Shown here one piece after another: positions 48,221-56,442 of a stretch of DNA of 64,000 nucleotides. Within the stretch, counting starts at the first letter, position 1. Every line of letters begins with the position of its first letter. The notes under the pieces are model-generated. The model was not told the origin of the DNA and searched no databases. It saw nothing but the letters and a program-made list of their open reading frames with translations. The stretch is from the NCBI RefSeq assembly GCF_016919065.1, contig NZ_JAFFQA010000008.1:90798-154797 (forward strand). Direction: 5' to 3'. This stretch comes from Desulfobulbus rhabdoformis (GTDB taxonomy: Bacteria; Desulfobacterota; Desulfobulbia; Desulfobulbales; Desulfobulbaceae). A program made the translations under genes and the position numbers.

Positions 48221-48847
48221 TTAACGGGTAGCCGTTGCCAGCTTGAGGGCGAGCAGGGTAAAGATGGATCCGGCCGTCTTGTTTAACCATTTTTGTGCCG
48301 AGGCGGATTGTCGCAACCACTGCCCCAGGTGTGCAGCAAGAAAACTGATGGCACCAAAAACAAGAAATGCACAACAGATAAATACACTCCCCAGCAGGGC
48401 GATTTGCACGGTCAGGTGACCACGGTCAGGGTGGGTGAATTGGGGGAGAAAGGCGAGAAAAAAAATAGAAACCTTGGGGTTGGTTACATTCATGATAATA
48501 CCCCGAAGGTAGTAGCGAAAAAGACTGGTTTCCTGCTGTGTCCGGTCCTCCAGCGACTCGGCTCCGGCACGAAATGCCCCCCAGGCCAGATAGAGCAGAT
48601 AGGCAGCACCTGCACATTTCAGCAGGGTAAAAGCCGTGGCGGAAGCCTGAAATATGGCTGCTACGCCAAAGGCGACAAGGGAAGTATGGACAAGGAGCCC
48701 GGTACAAAGACCTAAGGTCACCACAAGGCCAACCAGGCGACCTTTTACTGCCGATTGCGTCAGCACAAAGATATTGTCCGGTCCTGGAGCCAGGGCGAGT
48801 AACAGGGAGGCAGAGACAAACAACGCAAGCTCAGTCAACGCAAACAT
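48221..48847 (-). CDS. LysE/RhtB-family amino acid exporter
   Basis: 208 aa with five or six helices and the family start LALAPGPDNIFVLTQSAVKG. Substrate not readable; homologues export lysine, threonine or homoserine lactone. 12 bp downstream of the DUF2156 gene. Confidence 0.88.
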   Translation of the reverse strand: MFALTELALFVSASLLLALAPGPDNIFVLTQSAVKGRLVGLVVTLGLCTGLLVHTSLVAFGVAAIFQASATAFTLLKCAGAAYLLYLAWGAFRAGAESLEDRTQQETSLFRYYLRGIIMNVTNPKVSIFFLAFLPQFTHPDRGHLTVQIALLGSVFICCAFLVFGAISFLAAHLGQWLRQSASAQKWLNKTAGSIFTLLALKLATATR

Positions 48848-48859
48848 GCAGGCACTCCA

Positions 48860-49750
48860 CTACAGCCCTGATGTGTCAGAGGGGCCGCCGGTATCCATGG
48901 GATACACTTTAAATTTTTCTATAAAACCAGCTGGTTTATAGCTTAACTTTGCCTGACGCAGTCCCTGGTCCCCCAGGTCCTGCTCACGATTTATGGTTTC
49001 GTAATCCTCGGGAAGCACCGAGGCAAAAGATTTATTGATAAACTGATACAAACCTTTATAGCCGGTGACAGCCTTTTCAAAATGAATCAGGTAGCTGGCC
49101 ACGTTGCCGAGCTCTTCTCCAAGGGCATAGGCTACAGGTTTTTTGTCAACATAGTAAATACCGCCGCAGAGCACAAGCTCATCAATAAGCTCAAGCGCTT
49201 CACGGGCAGCTGCGTAATCGCCATCGCGGCCAAGATTTGCCCGCCACTGGTCAAGCACCTTGATGGCGTCATCGACATACTCTTCGCGCAGGGGGCGGGC
49301 CTCGTAATTATGGTTGGTGATAAAGGCCTTTACCAGATTACGTTTTTTATGGTAGTTGCGACCGCGCAGTACGGCCAGATCCTGGCGGTTATAGAGATAA
49401 TCAAAGTTATCCCTATCGGGCAGTACACGGTAGCCCAGGTCAACAAGCTGTTGCTGCTGACTAGCCGATGCAGCCTTCATCATGCCTTGATCTTCAAAGA
49501 GTTGTGCCAAAATTTTCGGCTCAGGAAGAGCAAAGGGCAGCATGAAAAAGGGGATATCATCATCTCTCCCCAGCAGCACAAGGGTGCCATCGGCCACCTG
49601 AGTCAACCGATAGTTATGACTCTGCCGGAATAGATAAATGTTAGCAAAGGTAAACTCGGATATACCGTCATGCAATGCATGAAACATGGGGTGCAAAAAC
49701 GGACGGTGTTCTAAGCGTATTTCAGAGGTGTTTGGATAGGCTGGAAACAT
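48860..49750 (-). CDS. DUF2156 (GNAT-like, MprF C-terminal-type) protein
   Basis: 296 aa. The NYHKKRNLVKAFITNHNYE block and GLYQFINKSFA match stand-alone DUF2156 proteins, which are related to the lysyl-transferase domain of MprF. No membrane domain is fused. Function unknown; possible aminoacyl transfer to lipid or small molecules. Confidence 0.8.
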   Translation of the reverse strand: MFPAYPNTSEIRLEHRPFLHPMFHALHDGISEFTFANIYLFRQSHNYRLTQVADGTLVLLGRDDDIPFFMLPFALPEPKILAQLFEDQGMMKAASASQQQQLVDLGYRVLPDRDNFDYLYNRQDLAVLRGRNYHKKRNLVKAFITNHNYEARPLREEYVDDAIKVLDQWRANLGRDGDYAAAREALELIDELVLCGGIYYVDKKPVAYALGEELGNVASYLIHFEKAVTGYKGLYQFINKSFASVLPEDYETINREQDLGDQGLRQAKLSYKPAGFIEKFKVYPMDTGGPSDTSGL

Positions 49751-49885
49751 GGACGAAGAATGAAAAGCAAGAAAATGGCAGGTTGTTGCAAGATAACCTG
49801 CAAGTTCACCTCAGAGATTCTTGGCAGAGAACAGGCTTTTGCCAAGGGACTTGAAGAGATTGCAAGAGTAGGTAAAACTCAGTCT

Positions 49886-50097
49886 GAATCCGTGAGCATT
49901 CATTGGTGTGTCAGTTCCCTCGCTTGCAACATGCCGATTAATGTACACTTTATCGACGTGTTGCAAACAAGGAAGGTGTGTGCCGATGGATGTCCCAAAG
50001 GGGCGACGGGGAAACCGAATAAGAACGATGCTTATCCATAAAACCTGATTTATTCGAAATAATCTGGTGGATGGCAATCACCCGCCGTCACGGATTC
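49886..50097. repeat. Non-coding repeat element 1 with GAATCCGTGA / TCACGGATTC ends (212 bp)
   Basis: Perfect 10-bp inverted ends. The left 85 bp match the repeat at 52855 closely (GAATCCGTGAGCATTCAT, then CCGATTAA-GTACACT). No coding potential seen. The 571-bp gap from 49751 to 50321 holds this and element 2. Confidence 0.6.
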
Positions 50098-50220
50098 GGG
50101 GCTGGAACATGGTCTACCTTAGACATGATCATGGAGTTGAGCAACCCTGCAACATGATAAACACTGGAATAAAATAAATGTATTTCTGCTTTCTCCCTGT
50201 AAACCGGAAGTTAACTCCCA

Positions 50221-50318
50221 AGTCCGTGAGCATTTAACGGACGTCAGTATGGTTGTTTGAAAATCATTGTATTCTTAAAAAGATACATCGAACTATGAGC
50301 ACCCGCCGTCACGGATTC
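50221..50318. repeat. Non-coding repeat element 2 of the same family (98 bp)
   Basis: Begins AGTCCGTGAGCATTTAACGG and ends ACCCGCCGTCACGGATTC; the same right end as element 1 (CACCCGCCGTCACGGATTC). It stops four bases before the stop codon of the 50322 gene, so it may serve as its 3' region. Confidence 0.55.
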
Positions 50319-50321
50319 TGA

Positions 50322-50666
50322 TTACTGTTCCGTTCCCAGTACTTTGTCGATAATCATTTTTTTGGTGTACTCGTCTGGCTCAGGAGTGTTCCAATAAATG
50401 AACTGTTTGATCATCCGCATGTAACTGCCATTATCCTCTTTGCACTGATCGCAGATCGATTCGGCGTGGTCACGGTACATGATGATTTCACTGGCCGGTT
50501 CACCTGATTTATTCACCGCTGCCATTTTTCGGCAGCCACAGTCGTAGCGAATAACAGCAACGCCCACAGCATCGGGGCTGCCCTCGATGATCCCTTCTAT
50601 CATGGCCAGTTCACCTTTTTCCGCTGAGTAGGTGTTATTCTTCTTTGGGGTCAGTTTCTTTGCCAT
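50322..50666 (-). CDS. Conserved small protein with CGC and CXXC pairs, function unknown
   Basis: 114 aa. Start 50666 (MAKKLTPKKN) has AAGGAG upstream. It contains YDCGCRKM and SICDQCKED, which could bind a metal. No known family was recognised. It stands alone, divergent from the 7Fe-type ferredoxin gene. Confidence 0.65.
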   Translation of the reverse strand: MAKKLTPKKNNTYSAEKGELAMIEGIIEGSPDAVGVAVIRYDCGCRKMAAVNKSGEPASEIIMYRDHAESICDQCKEDNGSYMRMIKQFIYWNTPEPDEYTKKMIIDKVLGTEQ

Positions 50667-50977
50667 ACAAATCTCCTTCAAGGGTTCATGAAAATCCGGT
50701 TCTTCTTACCCATGATTTATCCACAAGCATATGAAAAAATGAATCGGCATGTGATTAATGGGTTGTTATGAAAAAATTATCAGGCTGAAAATCAATAATT
50801 TTCAAACGTAACCACAGATTTGTGGGATGCAACCCGGATATCTTTTATCTTGACAAAGGTTGACCGGTCTTTTAAAAAAAATCGATTCTTACGTATTGTT
50901 TGCCTCGTCCCCGGGGTTGTAACAACATCGTGTTTCGAGTTTTTATTCATTTATCCATTCTTTTTGGAGGTAGTGCC
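50667..50977. promoter_or_regulatory. Divergent intergenic region with a probable ferredoxin promoter
   Basis: 311 bp without a gene. TTGACA (50850-50855) and, after 17 bp, TAAAAA (50873-50878) form a plausible sigma-70 promoter for the ferredoxin 100 bp downstream. Nothing else seen. Confidence 0.5.
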
Positions 50978-51163
50978 ATGTGGGAAATCGTTGTAGATAA
51001 AGACAAATGTACTGGTGATGAAGAGTGTGTAAACGCTTGCCCCGCACAGGTTTTCGAGATGCAGGATGGTAAAGCAGAGCCGGTTAACGGCGACGAGTGC
51101 CTGGGCTGCGAGACCTGTGTAGAGGTTTGCCCTGAAGGTGCCATCACTGTTACCGAAATCTGA
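50978..51163 (+). CDS. Dicluster ferredoxin with Asp in the first cluster motif (7Fe/8Fe type)
   Basis: 61 aa. The first motif is CTGDEECVNACP, with Asp in place of the second Cys, as in Desulfovibrio africanus ferredoxin III, where a [3Fe-4S] centre can take up a metal. The second motif CLGCETCVEVCP is normal. GGAGG lies 7 nt before ATG 50978. Own promoter and terminator suggest strong, separate expression. Confidence 0.9.
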   Translation: MWEIVVDKDKCTGDEECVNACPAQVFEMQDGKAEPVNGDECLGCETCVEVCPEGAITVTEI

Positions 51164-51189
51164 TTCTATCAGAACATTCGGTTGGTTTA

Positions 51190-51226
51190 CAAGCCCATCC
51201 CTTTACGGGGATGGGCTTGATTTGTT
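51190..51226 (+). terminator. Terminator after the ferredoxin gene
   Basis: CAAGCCCATCCC / GGGATGGGCTTG stem, loop TTTACG, followed by a broken T run (ATTTGTTTT). Confidence 0.85.
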
Positions 51227-51265
51227 TTAGGCAACCGAATCGGCCTCTGTTGTTTGCTCTTTCTC

Positions 51266-51715
51266 ATGACGCTACGTAAATTCACCCGAATCGTTAAACC
51301 CGGTGTTCCGCGCTCGGTGCATCTTTTTGCTGCGCCATTTTTATGGACCGTCATCGGCTGTATGCTGATGCTTCGCGGCATCGGCTGGATGCACCAGGGA
51401 CACCGCTTGATACTGATCATTCTCGCACTGGTTATTGGAACGCTCAAATCCCTGTTTATTCTTGATAAGGTGGCACGGAAATCCATCGATCGCATCATCC
51501 GTTTTCAGGATGGGACCTGTCTTGGCGCCATTTATTCCTGGAAAAGTTGGCTCATGGTCGCCATGATGATGGGAGCGGGTATGATTTTACGCCACCTGGG
51601 ACACCCTGGTCAGTGGGTAGGGGCGCTTTACTGTGCCGTTGGCTGGGCACTGTGTTTTTCCAGTCGACTGGGCTGGGGCCAGTGGTATACACTGAGAAAC
51701 TTTCATGAACACTAA
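51266..51715 (+). CDS. Conserved small membrane protein, unknown function
   Basis: 149 aa with about four hydrophobic segments (e.g. LILIILALVIGTLKSLFIL). Start 51266 (MTLRKF) is a guess; no strong ribosome site is seen. Overlaps alr by 11 nt, so probably in its operon. Not recognised. Confidence 0.6.
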   Translation: MTLRKFTRIVKPGVPRSVHLFAAPFLWTVIGCMLMLRGIGWMHQGHRLILIILALVIGTLKSLFILDKVARKSIDRIIRFQDGTCLGAIYSWKSWLMVAMMMGAGMILRHLGHPGQWVGALYCAVGWALCFSSRLGWGQWYTLRNFHEH

Positions 51716-52844
51716 CACCATACATTCTCTCAACCAAATAACCATCAGCCGCAGCGCACTGCTCCATAATTTTCGTCTTTGCAAAGAGCTGGCGCAGGGG
51801 GCACCTTTGCTTCCCCTGGTCAAGGCTGATGCCTATGGTCATGGGCTCCTGGATTGTGCCCGAATCTTTGCCAAAGAGGGCGTGGCCGCCTTTGGTGTTG
51901 CCGAGGTGGTTGAAGGCGTCCGCTTGCGAGAGGCGGGATTCACCGAACCCATTTTCGTGCTGGCAGGTGTCATTCCCCAAACCCTTGAGACCATCATTAC
52001 TTATGATCTTACTCCGGTGGTTGTCGATAAGGCACTCTTCCCGGAACTCTCACGGTTAGCCGGTAAGTACCAGAAAACAGTAGCGGTGCATCTCAAACTT
52101 GATGCCGGCATGGGAAGGCAGGGTATTTTACCCAAAGATTTCGCGCAGGTAGTTGAAATCCTCGAGCAAACGGACCATCTCCAGCTTGCAGGTGTCATGG
52201 CACATTTTCCCATGGCAGATGATCCAAGCTCTGACAACTCAAGCAAGGTGCTCGCAACTTTTACAGAGACAACGGATAAACTCGACACGGTTCAACGCCG
52301 GAAGTGCTGCCTCCATCTTGCCAATTCCGGTGGATTATTTTATGTTGCCGGCGCCCAGCTCAACATGGTCCGGCCTGGAATCTCCCTCTACGGGTATTAT
52401 CCCGACGGGGACCAGGGGCGTGGCAATGCATCTGCTCCACTGTTGCAGCCCGCCATGCGTTTTAGCACGCAGGTCATCCAGGTTCGAGAGGTTCCAAGGG
52501 GACATGGTTTAGGATATGGCCACCTCTTTACAACGACCCGACCAACGACCATCGCGGTGCTTCCGGTTGGCTATGAAGATGGGTATCTGCGTATTTTGTC
52601 AAACCGTGCCCAGGTGTTGGTAAACGGGCAACGAGCGCCTGTCGTTGGCCGAATCTCCATGAATCTGACCCTTGTCGATGTGACCGATGTCGGCTCCGTG
52701 CACGTTGGAGATGAGGTTGTCCTTCTTGGAAAGCAAGGGGATGCAGAGATTACCGCAGATGATATTGCCACCTGGATGGAGACCATCAATTATGAGGTGC
52801 TCTGCCTCTTTGGCAATCTCAACGATCGAAAACTTGTCGACTAA
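51705..52844 (+). CDS. alr: Alanine racemase
   Basis: 379 aa. PLP lysine in LVKADAYGHG, catalytic Tyr in RPGISLYGYYP region, LPVGYEDGY and VGRISMNLTLVDV. Makes D-alanine for the cell wall. Confidence 0.95.
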   Translation: MNTNTIHSLNQITISRSALLHNFRLCKELAQGAPLLPLVKADAYGHGLLDCARIFAKEGVAAFGVAEVVEGVRLREAGFTEPIFVLAGVIPQTLETIITYDLTPVVVDKALFPELSRLAGKYQKTVAVHLKLDAGMGRQGILPKDFAQVVEILEQTDHLQLAGVMAHFPMADDPSSDNSSKVLATFTETTDKLDTVQRRKCCLHLANSGGLFYVAGAQLNMVRPGISLYGYYPDGDQGRGNASAPLLQPAMRFSTQVIQVREVPRGHGLGYGHLFTTTRPTTIAVLPVGYEDGYLRILSNRAQVLVNGQRAPVVGRISMNLTLVDVTDVGSVHVGDEVVLLGKQGDAEITADDIATWMETINYEVLCLFGNLNDRKLVD

Positions 52845-52854
52845 TATTTGGGCT

Positions 52855-52940
52855 GAATCCGTGAGCATTCATCGGTGCGTCAGTCTCAAAGTTTGTGCCG
52901 TGCCGATTAAAGTACACTGTATCGGTATGTTGCAGGCAAT
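52855..52940. repeat. Non-coding repeat element 3, left-end homologue of element 1
   Basis: GAATCCGTGAGCATTCAT and following about 85 bp match 49886 onward. No matching TCACGGATTC right end was found before argS, so it is a truncated or diverged copy. Confidence 0.55.
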
Positions 52941-53094
52941 GGTAGCGGCTGAGTACTGAACAAAAAGTCGGCGTATTACAAACAACGAAGCTAATCCAAT
53001 AATGAGTTCATACGGCTTCGTGGATATCATGAAACCTGATACATCACCATTTTCCCTTACACTATTGTCGGTTTTTGACCGCAGTTGTTAGCCC

Positions 53095-54744
53095 ATGATA
53101 AAATCACAGATAAAAGAAATTGTTGATCGATGTTTCCAGAAAGGTGTTGCCCTAGAGTATTGGAGTAATGCGGCAGCAGGTCGTTACGCCATCGAAGTAC
53201 CCAAGCGTGAAGGGCAGGGGGATTTTTCGACCAATTTTGCCCTGGTCGCAGCCGGTATTGATAAGCGAAAACCCCGTGACCTTGCGGCTCAACTGGCACA
53301 GCTGCTGGAAGCGGAAACCATGATCGAGAGGGTTGAGGTCGCTGGCCCCGGTTTTATCAACCTTTTCTTGAAAACAGAAATCTGGACCACGGTGCTTGCT
53401 CCCATCTATGAGCAGGGAACCGCCTTTGGCTGTACTGATGTCGGTGCTGGCAACAGGGTCCTGGTTGAGTTTGTTTCTGCCAATCCCACCGGTCCCTTGA
53501 GTGTCGGACATGGCCGCAATGCGGTCTTGGGAGATGCCATCGCCAGGGTACTGAAGGCTGCCGGGTATAACGTGGAGCGGGAATATTACTTTAATGATGC
53601 CGGACGGCAAATGCGTGTTCTTGGTGAGTCGACCCGCGCTCGTTATCTGGAGCTTTTGGACCTGCCAAACACCTTCCCCGAAGATGGTTACCAAGGTGAC
53701 TATATCTACGATATAGCCCGCGCCATGCAGGAAGAGGGGGGCGATTCGTATAAAGATGCCGATGTTACGGTCTTTAAAGAGCATGCCCAGAAGGCGATTT
53801 TTGCCGACATCGACTCAACCCTCAAGCGTATTGGTATCGGTTTTGATACCTATTTCAACGAGCATACCCTCTATGCCGACGGGCGTATTTACAAGGTCGT
53901 CGACGAGCTGCGGGCCAAGGACCTGGTCTATGAAAAAGAGGAGGCGACCTGGTTTAAAACCTCCGAGCTTGGGCAGGAGCAGGATAGAGTCATCATAAAA
54001 AGTACTGGCGAGCCAACCTATCGCTTGCCCGATATCGCCTACCACCTTGATAAGTTCAAACGCGGCTATGACTGGATGATCAATGTTTTTGGCTCTGATC
54101 ATATTGCCACTGTTCCCGACGTTCTTGCCGGTGTACGTGCTCTGGGCTGTGATGACAGCAAGATCACTGTTGTGCTGTACCAGTTTGTGACCCTGCTGCG
54201 CGATGGGAAACAGGTCAAGATGTCAACCAGGAAGGCGACCTTTGTCACCGTTGATGAACTTGTCGATGAGGTCGGACCGGATGCGCTGCGTTTTTTCTTT
54301 CTCATGCGCAAACCCGACAACCTGATCGAATTTGACTTGGATTTAGCCAAAAAACAAAGCCAGGAAAATCCTGTTTACTATGTGCAGTACGGGCACGCGC
54401 GCCTTTGCTCTATCGAGCGCCAGGCAAAAGAACAGGGGGCCAGCAGCGCTGCCGGTCCTGATGCGCTAAATCGGCTCGTCGAACCGGAGGAATACGCTCT
54501 ACTCAAGGCTCTGGCCGATTACCCGCAACTGGTTGCCGGGGCAGCGACTGACCTTGCACCGCACCGTGTCATTTTTTATCTGATGGAGCTGGCCGGGCAA
54601 TTTCATGGCTACTATAATAAGCATAAGGTCCTCACCGATGACAGCCAGTTGAGCGCAGCCAGGCTCTACCTCTGTGGCGCGGTCAAACAGGTCTTACGGA
54701 ACGGTCTCGAGCTCATCGGTCTTAATGCCCCGGAATCCATGTGA
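53095..54744 (+). CDS. argS: Arginyl-tRNA synthetase
   Basis: 549 aa. ANPTGPLSVGHGRNAVLGD (HIGH-equivalent) and VKMSTRK (KMSK-equivalent); N-terminal additional domain and C-terminal DALR domain with FHGYYN. Confidence 0.96.
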   Translation: MIKSQIKEIVDRCFQKGVALEYWSNAAAGRYAIEVPKREGQGDFSTNFALVAAGIDKRKPRDLAAQLAQLLEAETMIERVEVAGPGFINLFLKTEIWTTVLAPIYEQGTAFGCTDVGAGNRVLVEFVSANPTGPLSVGHGRNAVLGDAIARVLKAAGYNVEREYYFNDAGRQMRVLGESTRARYLELLDLPNTFPEDGYQGDYIYDIARAMQEEGGDSYKDADVTVFKEHAQKAIFADIDSTLKRIGIGFDTYFNEHTLYADGRIYKVVDELRAKDLVYEKEEATWFKTSELGQEQDRVIIKSTGEPTYRLPDIAYHLDKFKRGYDWMINVFGSDHIATVPDVLAGVRALGCDDSKITVVLYQFVTLLRDGKQVKMSTRKATFVTVDELVDEVGPDALRFFFLMRKPDNLIEFDLDLAKKQSQENPVYYVQYGHARLCSIERQAKEQGASSAAGPDALNRLVEPEEYALLKALADYPQLVAGAATDLAPHRVIFYLMELAGQFHGYYNKHKVLTDDSQLSAARLYLCGAVKQVLRNGLELIGLNAPESM

Positions 54745-54874
54745 GAAAACTGGACGGGCTTTTTTGAATTCCAGGTTGCATTTTCCGGCAAAAGACTTAC
54801 CAAATAGGACGGAGGCGAGAGTGAAGACGTTTCCGTCCTTGTCTGCCTATCCTTCCAGGAACTCCTGAGGCGCC

Positions 54875-55168
54875 ATGGGATTGTTTGCACGTAAAGCTGC
54901 CTCTTCTTCAACTTCGTCCCGGGATGGGACCAAGCCAAAAAAGGCAAAATCCTTCCGTATCGAACTGGGCTGGCGCGGTCTGTTGAGTCTGATACTGGTT
55001 TGCTTTTGTTTGTTTTTCTGGATGTTTGTATTAGGGATTTGGGCTGGTCAGACCATTCTTTTTCCGCAAAAAAAAGAAACTGTACACAGCTCGGCATCCC
55101 CCAGGGAACGCTCGGCACAGAAAATTCCACCGGCACGGATTGCTACACAAAAACGTCCTGCCGGATAA
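54875..55168 (+). CDS. Small single-pass membrane protein after argS
   Basis: 97 aa. Basic N-terminus, one helix (about 33-57: LLSLILVCFCLFFWMFVLGIW) and a short basic tail. In related genomes a SPOR-domain protein often follows argS; this could be its N-terminal half without the SPOR domain. Function unknown. Confidence 0.5.
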   Translation: MGLFARKAASSSTSSRDGTKPKKAKSFRIELGWRGLLSLILVCFCLFFWMFVLGIWAGQTILFPQKKETVHSSASPRERSAQKIPPARIATQKRPAG

Positions 55169-55204
55169 CCCGTCATTAAGAAGGACTCAAGCAGCAGCTC
55201 AATT

Positions 55205-55765
55205 ATGAATGGAACACGACGTAGGCGCCCAACAAAGCAAAAACAGGTCTCGTTGTTTGTAGCTTTGGGGCTACTGCTGCGTCGGCTTCTGTTAGTTCGT
55301 GTAAGCTGGTATGTTCCGGCTATCACCCCACTTTGTATATTTTTCCTTGCCCATCTCCTCACGCTTGTTACTTTTATTCTGATTCGCAATCATCTTGTAA
55401 GCGTTGAAGAGTCCGTGTACGCCTCTTTGGTGACTTGGTCGGTGTATGGTCTGTTTCCACTGAGTCTGAGTTCCTATGTCTGTTTTTTTTTAGTCGCCCG
55501 TCCCGCTGTGACCTTGTTACACCATTGTTTTCCCTCATGGTCCGCCTTCAACCTGCATCTGCTTAACGGCAGCATATATGGCGCTGCCATAGGGCTGTCG
55601 CTGCTGATATTGCTGCAGCCGGGAGTAGGGGGCAAAGCCCTGCTTCTTTTTGTTATAGGCTACGCCTGCGGTCTTGGAAACTGGCAGCTTTACAGACGGC
55701 TTGCCTCCGTTCCGCCTCTGGTACAGCAACAGTCAGTCCCCAAGGGGGAGAACGGTCGGGTTTAG
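55205..55765 (+). CDS. Hypothetical multi-pass membrane protein
   Basis: 186 aa, four to five hydrophobic segments (e.g. ITPLCIFFLAHLLTLVTFIL; AAIGLSLLILLQ), Arg/Lys-rich start. Family not recognised. Sits between argS-linked genes and an ArgA-like gene on the same strand. Confidence 0.6.
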   Translation: MNGTRRRRPTKQKQVSLFVALGLLLRRLLLVRVSWYVPAITPLCIFFLAHLLTLVTFILIRNHLVSVEESVYASLVTWSVYGLFPLSLSSYVCFFLVARPAVTLLHHCFPSWSAFNLHLLNGSIYGAAIGLSLLILLQPGVGGKALLLFVIGYACGLGNWQLYRRLASVPPLVQQQSVPKGENGRV

Positions 55766-55806
55766 AAGTTTTTTTCCATCGAAGGATGGTTCTGAGAGTA
55801 AATTTT

Positions 55807-56307
55807 ATGCTTGAAGCTACAGTACAAAAAAACAATGGTCGTATTCGTCCGGCGCGAATGGGTGATGTTCGGGCCATTCACTCCCTGTTGAGTTCGTTTG
55901 CCGCGAAAGGTGTCATGCTCCCTCGTTCGATCAGCTCTCTCTATGATCATTTGCGCGACTTTGTAGTCTATGAAGAAGCCGGTACGATACTTGGCATCTG
56001 TGCCCTTCAGCTTTGCTGGGATGATCTTGCTGAAATTCGCTCGCTCGCGGTGGTCGAAGAACGACAGAAATGCGGTATCGGTGCACTGCTAGTGGAATCC
56101 TGCCTGGATGAAGCGCACAGCCTTGAAATTTCAAAGGTGTTTGTCTTGACATACCAGGCTCCCTTTTTCCGCAAGTTTGGTTTTATTGACTGCGATAAAT
56201 CGGATCTGCCCCATAAAATCTGGAGTGATTGTATTCATTGCTCCAAGTTTCCGGACTGCGATGAAGATGCACTTATTCGCACCTCATCAGACCCTGTCGA
56301 ATCTTGA
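55807..56307 (+). CDS. argA: GNAT N-acetyltransferase, short ArgA-type (N-acetylglutamate synthase-like)
   Basis: 166 aa. IRPARMGDVRAIHSLL, LAEIRSLAVVEERQKCGIGALLV and FVLTYQAPFFRKFGF match the short stand-alone N-acetylglutamate synthases that feed arginine synthesis; the Cys-rich KIWSDCIHCSKFPDCDE end is typical of that group. Start 55807 preferred because the ATG at 55786 has its RBS too close. Confidence 0.8.
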   Translation: MLEATVQKNNGRIRPARMGDVRAIHSLLSSFAAKGVMLPRSISSLYDHLRDFVVYEEAGTILGICALQLCWDDLAEIRSLAVVEERQKCGIGALLVESCLDEAHSLEISKVFVLTYQAPFFRKFGFIDCDKSDLPHKIWSDCIHCSKFPDCDEDALIRTSSDPVES

Positions 56308-56442
56308 TTTTTGTGCCCTTACCTTCATTTGCACCTTTGTCGGCCGTTTGGCCTGAGAAAGCCTGCATACAGGAAATATTTTTGTAAAAGCGACAACCTT
56401 TTTTACCTTATCCCGGGGTGGTCACCCCGATGGAGATAGACG

